Positions 31,382 to 35,450 of a stretch of 35,450 bases of DNA are shown here, in pieces. The stretch spans positions 1-35,450 of the forward strand of contig LCOG01000006.1 of NCBI GenBank assembly GCA_001001705.1, read 5' to 3'. Position 1 is the stretch's first letter; each line of letters opens with the position of its first letter. This DNA is from Parcubacteria group bacterium GW2011_GWA2_47_26 (lineage in GTDB: Bacteria > Patescibacteriota > Patescibacteriia > GWA2-47-26). The notes below the pieces were generated by a model. It had not been told where the DNA came from, searched no databases, and was given only the letters and a program-made list of their open reading frames with translations. The position numbers were made by a program, and so were the translations under genes.

Positions 31382-32098
31382 ATGAATAGCGTAAAGAAAA
31401 ACCTATTAACTTGGCTCGGCCTGACCACCGTTGGCTTTTTTGTCTTTGGTCTAATTCCAGTTTTATTTTTTTTAGATGGTGGGTCCAATAAACTGCTTTT
31501 GTTTATTTCAAGGCTGGTGTTTTTAGGCAAGCTATCTGGTTTACTAATTTTTATATACATCGTCTTGTCGTTTGCGCTCTTTTTGGTTATTGTGTTATTC
31601 AAAAAAATTGAATATAAAAAAGTTTTACTCGGCTGGTTGGTCGTCATACTTTTAAGCTGGGGGATTCCCAATATTATTTACAGAGAAATTTATCTCAAAA
31701 GTGATCGGGTAAATTTAGGCCACAACCCGTTTAATCAAAATGAAATAATGGAACCGACTGTACATACTTTGTTTTGGCAATCGGAATTTTGGATGAGTAA
31801 GGATAAAAGAATTGCAAGACTTACAGAAGAAAGAAAAGAAAATGACCAAAAATCTAGACTCATAAAACACGTAAATGAGCCCGAGCCGTTGGATATAAGC
31901 GAGGAATTGGCTGTAGACGCTTTTGGGGAGCCGACACAGAAACGCCATGATGCGAATGGGTTTGAAGAATGGATATATTATCCATGGACAGACCACAATG
32001 ACTGGACTCTTTCAGTTTACTTTAAAAATGGGAAGCTCTGGAGCATTGGAGAAGTTTTAAGTGAAAAGGAAAGAGAGAAATTGCGTATAAAAAAGTAG
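31382..32098 (+). CDS. unknown membrane protein with a C-terminal soluble domain
   Basis: 238 residues. Three hydrophobic segments lie in the first 110 residues (about 10-30, 36-70 and 80-97). The rest is polar and charged; its end, DAFGEPTQKRHDANGFEEWIYYPW then LSVYFKNGKLWSIGE, has the pattern of small BamE/SmpA-like domains (a G-P-T strand, a W-x-Y strand, then a strand with the G-K-L turn). That likeness is weak. It forms a unit with the next gene, 1 nt apart. Confidence 0.7.
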   Translation: MNSVKKNLLTWLGLTTVGFFVFGLIPVLFFLDGGSNKLLLFISRLVFLGKLSGLLIFIYIVLSFALFLVIVLFKKIEYKKVLLGWLVVILLSWGIPNIIYREIYLKSDRVNLGHNPFNQNEIMEPTVHTLFWQSEFWMSKDKRIARLTEERKENDQKSRLIKHVNEPEPLDISEELAVDAFGEPTQKRHDANGFEEWIYYPWTDHNDWTLSVYFKNGKLWSIGEVLSEKEREKLRIKK

Positions 32099-32099
32099 T

Positions 32100-32528
32100 A
32101 TGAAAACAGGATCAAAAATTTTAATAATAATTCTAGGCACAATAGCATTCGGGGTCGTGCTTGTGTCTTCATTGCCTTTGGCACAGCGGATATTTCATCT
32201 CTCCTTTTACTGCGTTCCGGAAAAAGTTTTTAAAGAAGACAGCAGAGAATGGCAAAGGAGCTGGCATAATAATAACGACGAGGAATGCAGGGGTGATGAA
32301 ATCAAAAAGCAGTTCTTAAAGTATACTTTGTTTAAAAAAGATTCACCTTTTGAGGTTGGCGATATTGTAGCTTACAAAAGAAACGGCAAGCTGTTTGGCA
32401 AAGCATTTGGCAGAATAGAAGAAGTCAGCACTCTTGATGCAGGTTGGTCTTACGAAGTATTAACAGTCGTAGATAGCCAAGTATTTACTGAAAAGGTTAT
32501 GCATGATTGGATCTTTGCGAGGGATTAG
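32100..32528 (+). CDS. unknown single-pass membrane-anchored protein
   Basis: 142 residues. One hydrophobic N-terminal segment, ILIIILGTIAFGVVLVSSLPLA, is followed by an external or periplasm-facing part with two Cys (FYCVPEK, DEECRGDE) that may form a disulfide. The part SPFEVGDIVAYKRNGKLFGKAFGRIEEV recalls the beta-strand core of S26 signal-peptidase-like folds, but the catalytic Ser-Lys pair is not seen. Its start is 1 nt after the previous stop, so the two are coupled. Confidence 0.65.
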   Translation: MKTGSKILIIILGTIAFGVVLVSSLPLAQRIFHLSFYCVPEKVFKEDSREWQRSWHNNNDEECRGDEIKKQFLKYTLFKKDSPFEVGDIVAYKRNGKLFGKAFGRIEEVSTLDAGWSYEVLTVVDSQVFTEKVMHDWIFARD

Positions 32529-32649
32529 GAATTAAATTTGTTTCCGCTTCGCTGCGGCAAACATCGTCTATCTAAAAACACTCATTATTTCATTCCGACC
32601 CCAAACCAGAAATTCTAGCTTTTAGATTCTGGCTACCAGCTTCTCAATT

Positions 32650-33417
32650 ATGTCACGACATTCGCATTGGGCAAAAGTAAAACACGGCAAGGGTACGGCG
32701 GACCAAAAAAGGGGGGCGCTTTTTTCCAAACTCTCTCGCATGATTACGGTTGCGGCGCGCAGCGGCGGCGATCCATCAATGAATTTTAGACTCCGTCTAG
32801 CCATTGACCATGCTAAAGCCGCGGCCATGACCAAGGATACAATTGAACGGGCGATTGCCAAGGGCACGGGGGCGGATAAAGAGGGCTTACAAATCACGGA
32901 AGAAATTTATGAAGGATTTGGTCCGAGCGGAATCGCCTTGCTTATTGAGGTAGTTACAGACAATAAAAACCGTGCCTTTCAGGAGCTGAAGCATGCTTTT
33001 TCCAAGCATGGCGGGAGTCTTGGCAGTAGCGGCTCGGTGGCTTGGATGTTTGAACATAAAGGCGTTATTCGTCTGCCGCCCCCTCACCCCGCTTCCGGCA
33101 TTCCTATCCCCGGGGGAGAGGGCAGAGTGAGGGCGGACCAAGATTTGGAATTTAAATTGATTGATGCGGGGGCAGAGGATATTGCAAGCGAAGACGAGGG
33201 GGTTACGGTTTATACCAAGCCCGAGGAGCTTAAAGCCGTGGAGGAAAAAATCCGAGCCGCGGGCCTTATCCCTGAATATACGGGCCTGGCTTGGGTAGCA
33301 AAAGATGCCGTCAAGCCTCCAGAAGAAGCGCGCGGACAATTAGAAGCTTTGCAAGATGCGCTGGATGAGATGGAGGATGTGAGTGAATATTATACAAATG
33401 CGGCCGAAGAACATTAA
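32650..33417 (+). CDS. yebC: YebC/TACO1-family translation/transcription regulator
   Basis: Conserved protein that in recent work helps translation of proline-rich motifs and in some species acts on transcription. SRHSHWAKVKHGKGTADQKRGALFSKLSRMI, the middle IYEGFGPSGIALLIEVVTDN, and GSVAWMFEHKGVI are diagnostic. 255 residues, about 20 more than usual: the palindromic insertion after KGVIRL (PPPHPASGIPIPGGEGRVRA) accounts for it. Gene order yebC-ruvC, 2 nt apart, is a common one. Confidence 0.96.
   Translation: MSRHSHWAKVKHGKGTADQKRGALFSKLSRMITVAARSGGDPSMNFRLRLAIDHAKAAAMTKDTIERAIAKGTGADKEGLQITEEIYEGFGPSGIALLIEVVTDNKNRAFQELKHAFSKHGGSLGSSGSVAWMFEHKGVIRLPPPHPASGIPIPGGEGRVRADQDLEFKLIDAGAEDIASEDEGVTVYTKPEELKAVEEKIRAAGLIPEYTGLAWVAKDAVKPPEEARGQLEALQDALDEMEDVSEYYTNAAEEH
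33077..33136. repeat. palindromic repeat inserted in frame in yebC
   Basis: CCCCCTCACCCCG...GAGAGGGCAGAGTGAGGG forms an imperfect inverted repeat with a CCCCGGGGG centre. About 60 bp, 20 codons, in frame, at the same strand-loop place where other YebC proteins run directly from KGVI into the next helix. Confidence 0.75.
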
Positions 33418-33419
33418 AT

Positions 33420-33911
33420 ATGCGAATTCTAGGCATTGATCCGGGGGTGGCCCGGATGGGGTATGGAATTTTGGAAAGTGATCAGGATAAAGTGCGGGCT
33501 ATTCTCTACGGCTGTTTTGAGACACCGGCTCGCATGAATCATGCAGCACGACTTGTGGCGATCCATAAAAAGCTTGTATCTCTTATTAAAAAATACAAAC
33601 CCGATCGCGTTGCTGTAGAAAAACTTTTCTTTTCCAAAAATACAAAAACCGCTCTTGCGGTTGGGGAAGCGCGCGGGGTCGTGCTTATGACTTGCGCAAA
33701 TTTAGGCGCTCCGATTATTGAACTTGCGCCTAAAGAAATTAAGTCTGCACTTACCGGCTACGGGTTGGCAAATAAAGCGCAGGTGCAAAAAATGGTTCAA
33801 CTAATTCTCAAACTAGACCATATTCCCAAACCCGACGATGCCGCTGACGCTTTGGCCATTGCCATTTGTGGACTAAGGACTACTGACTACAGCAATTGCG
33901 GTAAACCGTAG
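33420..33911 (+). CDS. ruvC: Holliday-junction resolvase RuvC
   Basis: Endonuclease that cuts Holliday junctions with RuvAB. MRILGIDPGVARMGYGILE with Asp7, VAVEKLFFSKNTKTAL with the second acid, and KPDDAADALAIAIC with the last Asp pair are seen. 163 residues. The last 12 or so (LRTTDYSNCGKP) are encoded by GACTAC-type repeat words, so the 3' end has been rebuilt by repeat sequence. Confidence 0.96.
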   Translation: MRILGIDPGVARMGYGILESDQDKVRAILYGCFETPARMNHAARLVAIHKKLVSLIKKYKPDRVAVEKLFFSKNTKTALAVGEARGVVLMTCANLGAPIIELAPKEIKSALTGYGLANKAQVQKMVQLILKLDHIPKPDDAADALAIAICGLRTTDYSNCGKP

Positions 33912-33919
33912 ACAAACAT

Positions 33920-34834
33920 ATGTCTCGATCAGAATTGCGCAAAGATTATATCCAAGACAAGTACGTTATTATCGCGCCGAGGCGCGGCAAACGGCCGCAG
34001 AAAATGGAAACTGGTCCGAAGACCACTATCCCCCCTTGCCGGCTATGCCCGGGGCAGATTGATAAGGAACCCTTTTTGCTGGAAGTCTGGGGCAAAAAAG
34101 AATGGCTGATCAAGGTAGTGGCCAATAAATTCCCGGCCGTCTCTTTAGATAATTCCAAAGCCTACGGCACCCAAGAGGTTGTTATTGAAACGCCAGAGCA
34201 TGGCAAACACTTGGAAGAGTTAAGCGATGATCAGGTGGCAAAACTGTTTTGGGTCTATGCCGGGCGCACCAAAACTATTTCAGAAAATAAAAAGATTGAA
34301 TATATTTTGATTTTCAAAAATTCCGGCGGACCGGCCGGGGCATCTTTACAACACGCACACTCACAGATATTTGCAACCCATTTCCTGCCGCCGAATCTTT
34401 TTGATAAATCCCAAAAAGTGCAATCGTACAAACTACGCACTGGCCGTTGTGTATATTGTGATGTTTTACAAAAAGAAAAAAGGGGGGCGAGATTTATTTG
34501 GGATGATAATAATGTTATTGCTTTTGCGCCGTACGCTTCCTTGCATAATTATGAGGTCTGGATATTGCCTAAACGCCACTTGGACAACATCACTAACTTA
34601 ACCGAGGCCGAACGTTTTTCGTGGGCCAAAATTTTACGACACGTCCTTAAAAAAATTGTGGCCCTTAATCTTCCTTACAATTTTTATTTTCATCAGGTTA
34701 TCCATGATGAGGATCAGCATCTCTATATGAAAATCACGCCGCGTGGCTCGGTCTGGGCCGGGGTAGAGATCGGATCGGGGTTAATCATCAATCCGGTTTC
34801 ACCAGAAGAAGCGGCAGAGTATTATCGAGAATGA
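33920..34834 (+). CDS. galT: galactose-1-phosphate uridylyltransferase-like protein
   Basis: HIT-superfamily nucleotidyltransferase of the GalT family. The zinc pair CRLC (40, 43), the segment VVANKFPAVS and the active-site triad H-A-H-S-Q (145-149; usually HPHGQ) are present. A second pair CVYC lies near residue 175. 304 residues, shorter than the 348 of E. coli GalT. The altered HPHGQ and the lack of other Leloir genes here leave the true substrate open; other sugar-phosphate or ADP transfer is possible. It follows ruvC by 8 nt. Confidence 0.85.
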   Translation: MSRSELRKDYIQDKYVIIAPRRGKRPQKMETGPKTTIPPCRLCPGQIDKEPFLLEVWGKKEWLIKVVANKFPAVSLDNSKAYGTQEVVIETPEHGKHLEELSDDQVAKLFWVYAGRTKTISENKKIEYILIFKNSGGPAGASLQHAHSQIFATHFLPPNLFDKSQKVQSYKLRTGRCVYCDVLQKEKRGARFIWDDNNVIAFAPYASLHNYEVWILPKRHLDNITNLTEAERFSWAKILRHVLKKIVALNLPYNFYFHQVIHDEDQHLYMKITPRGSVWAGVEIGSGLIINPVSPEEAAEYYRE

Positions 34835-34836
34835 TC

Positions 34837-35250
34837 CTATGTCTTTTTATCCTCTTTCCAGCACTCGGGGTGAATAATCCGCATTAAAAAAAGAATCAGC
34901 AGAATAAGCAAGGCTGTAAGGGTGCCTAACACATAAAGCCCTTGACCCAAAATCATGCCAAGTGCGGCAACAGCCCAAAGCGCGGCGGCCGTAGTCAATC
35001 CCTCAATGTGTCCTTCACGAAAAATAATTAATCCCGCACCGAGAAAACCAATACCGGCGGCAATCGGCTGGACGCCTCCGACACTACTCAAAGAAAAAAG
35101 CGCGGCTCCTAAAGAAACCAAGGCAAAAGTTCTGGTGCCGGCAGTCTTGCCAATGGTCTCACGTTCTAAACCAATTAGCCACCCAAAAACCGCGGCCAAC
35201 AACAAACGCAAAAATAATTCTAGCTCGTTGCCGGCAAAAAAGTTAACCAT
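34837..35250 (-). CDS. mgtC: MgtC/SapB family membrane protein
   Basis: 137-residue inner-membrane protein. The ATG at 35250 is preferred to a TTG at 35262. LRLLLAAVFGWLIGLERE, AGTRTFALVSLGAALFSLSS and GLTTAAALWAVAALGMILG are the family core, with four membrane segments. The long soluble domain of Salmonella MgtC is not present. It converges with galT, 2 nt apart. Confidence 0.93.
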   Translation of the reverse strand: MVNFFAGNELELFLRLLLAAVFGWLIGLERETIGKTAGTRTFALVSLGAALFSLSSVGGVQPIAAGIGFLGAGLIIFREGHIEGLTTAAALWAVAALGMILGQGLYVLGTLTALLILLILFLMRIIHPECWKEDKKT

Positions 35251-35262
35251 ATTTTTACACAA

Positions 35263-35450
35263 TTAAGTATTAAGCCTCCCCATCCCCACCTCCAACTTCA
35301 CAATCTGGGAAGCACTAGGCGGGGTAAGGTCCATGATAGTAGAACGGTAAGGGAGGTAACCTTGTTTTTCCAGGGTAATGTAGTATTTGCTCCGGCCCAC
35401 CAAGAAAGCATACTTGCCAGAGTCATCCGTGATTTGGGTTTCCAGGAGTT
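35263..35450 (-). CDS. 3' end of a gene with an Ig-like/carboxypeptidase-regulatory-like domain (partial)
   Basis: The frame is open from the window edge and gives a protein end with TQITDDSGKYAFLVGRSKYY, then LEKQGYLPYRST and KLEVGMGRLNT before a stop. This D-x-x-G-x-Y-x-F-x-V and K-x-G-Y pattern is that of small beta-sandwich repeats in surface proteins. The N-terminal part lies outside the window, and the family cannot be named further. It ends 12 nt before the mgtC start. Confidence 0.7.
   Translation of the reverse strand, partial: LLETQITDDSGKYAFLVGRSKYYITLEKQGYLPYRSTIMDLTPPSASQIVKLEVGMGRLNT

Overview
The window carries a compact, mostly minus-strand set of bacterial housekeeping genes. 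It most likely comes from a member of the Candidate Phyla Radiation (Patescibacteria, Parcubacteria-like). The main reason is that the spc part of the ribosomal-protein cluster runs rpsE directly into rplO with no rpmD (uL30), a loss known to be typical of CPR bacteria. Other hints are very small genes with few Shine-Dalgarno sites, a presenilin-type (A22) protease gene between secY and adk, and many repeat-derived spacers. The lineage call is inference; no rRNA lies in the window.

Layout. 1-6.7 kb: minus-strand run map, ruvX, recO, aspS, a tRNA-like structured spacer, a small winged-helix-like gene, lon. 6.7-8.3 kb: accessory patch with a DUF4258-like gene, an AbiEii-type nucleotidyltransferase with its small partner, and a truncated duplicate of the DUF4258-like gene. 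8.3-12.7 kb: an ABC importer of the NMT1/SsuA/TauA class (binding protein, permease, ATPase fused to a second binding-protein-like domain), divergent from a TrmB-family regulator; both promoters can be read. 12.8-26 kb: the S10-spc cluster on the minus strand, in transcription order tuf, rpsJ, rplC, rplD, rplW, rplB, rpsS, rplV, rpsC, rplP, rpmC, rpsQ, rplN, rplX, rplE, rpsZ, rpsH, rplF, rplR, rpsE, rplO, secY, A22 protease, adk. 27-30.5 kb: a small conserved-looking gene with tuf, and the str operon rpsL, rpsG, fusA behind a clear promoter. 30.5-32.5 kb: a HEPN/MNT pair and two unknown membrane-anchored proteins. 32.6-34.8 kb: yebC, ruvC and a galT-like gene on the plus strand. The end holds mgtC and a partial gene.

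The most striking feature is not a gene. Nearly every longer spacer in the ribosomal cluster is an inverted repeat, in at least four sequence families. In the best family (four copies) the repeat end supplies the AT of the next gene's ATG (secY, rplX, rpmC, rplC), and its other end often supplies or overlaps the previous gene's stop codon. Three of these copies also contain a short reading frame ending in TATCF that stops 4 nt before the real start. Separate palindromic repeats sit in frame inside three conserved proteins (AspRS, methionine aminopeptidase, YebC). The genome therefore seems invaded by small palindromic elements at stop-start junctions and in protein surface loops. Whether those in the ribosomal cluster act in mRNA processing or translational coupling is open.
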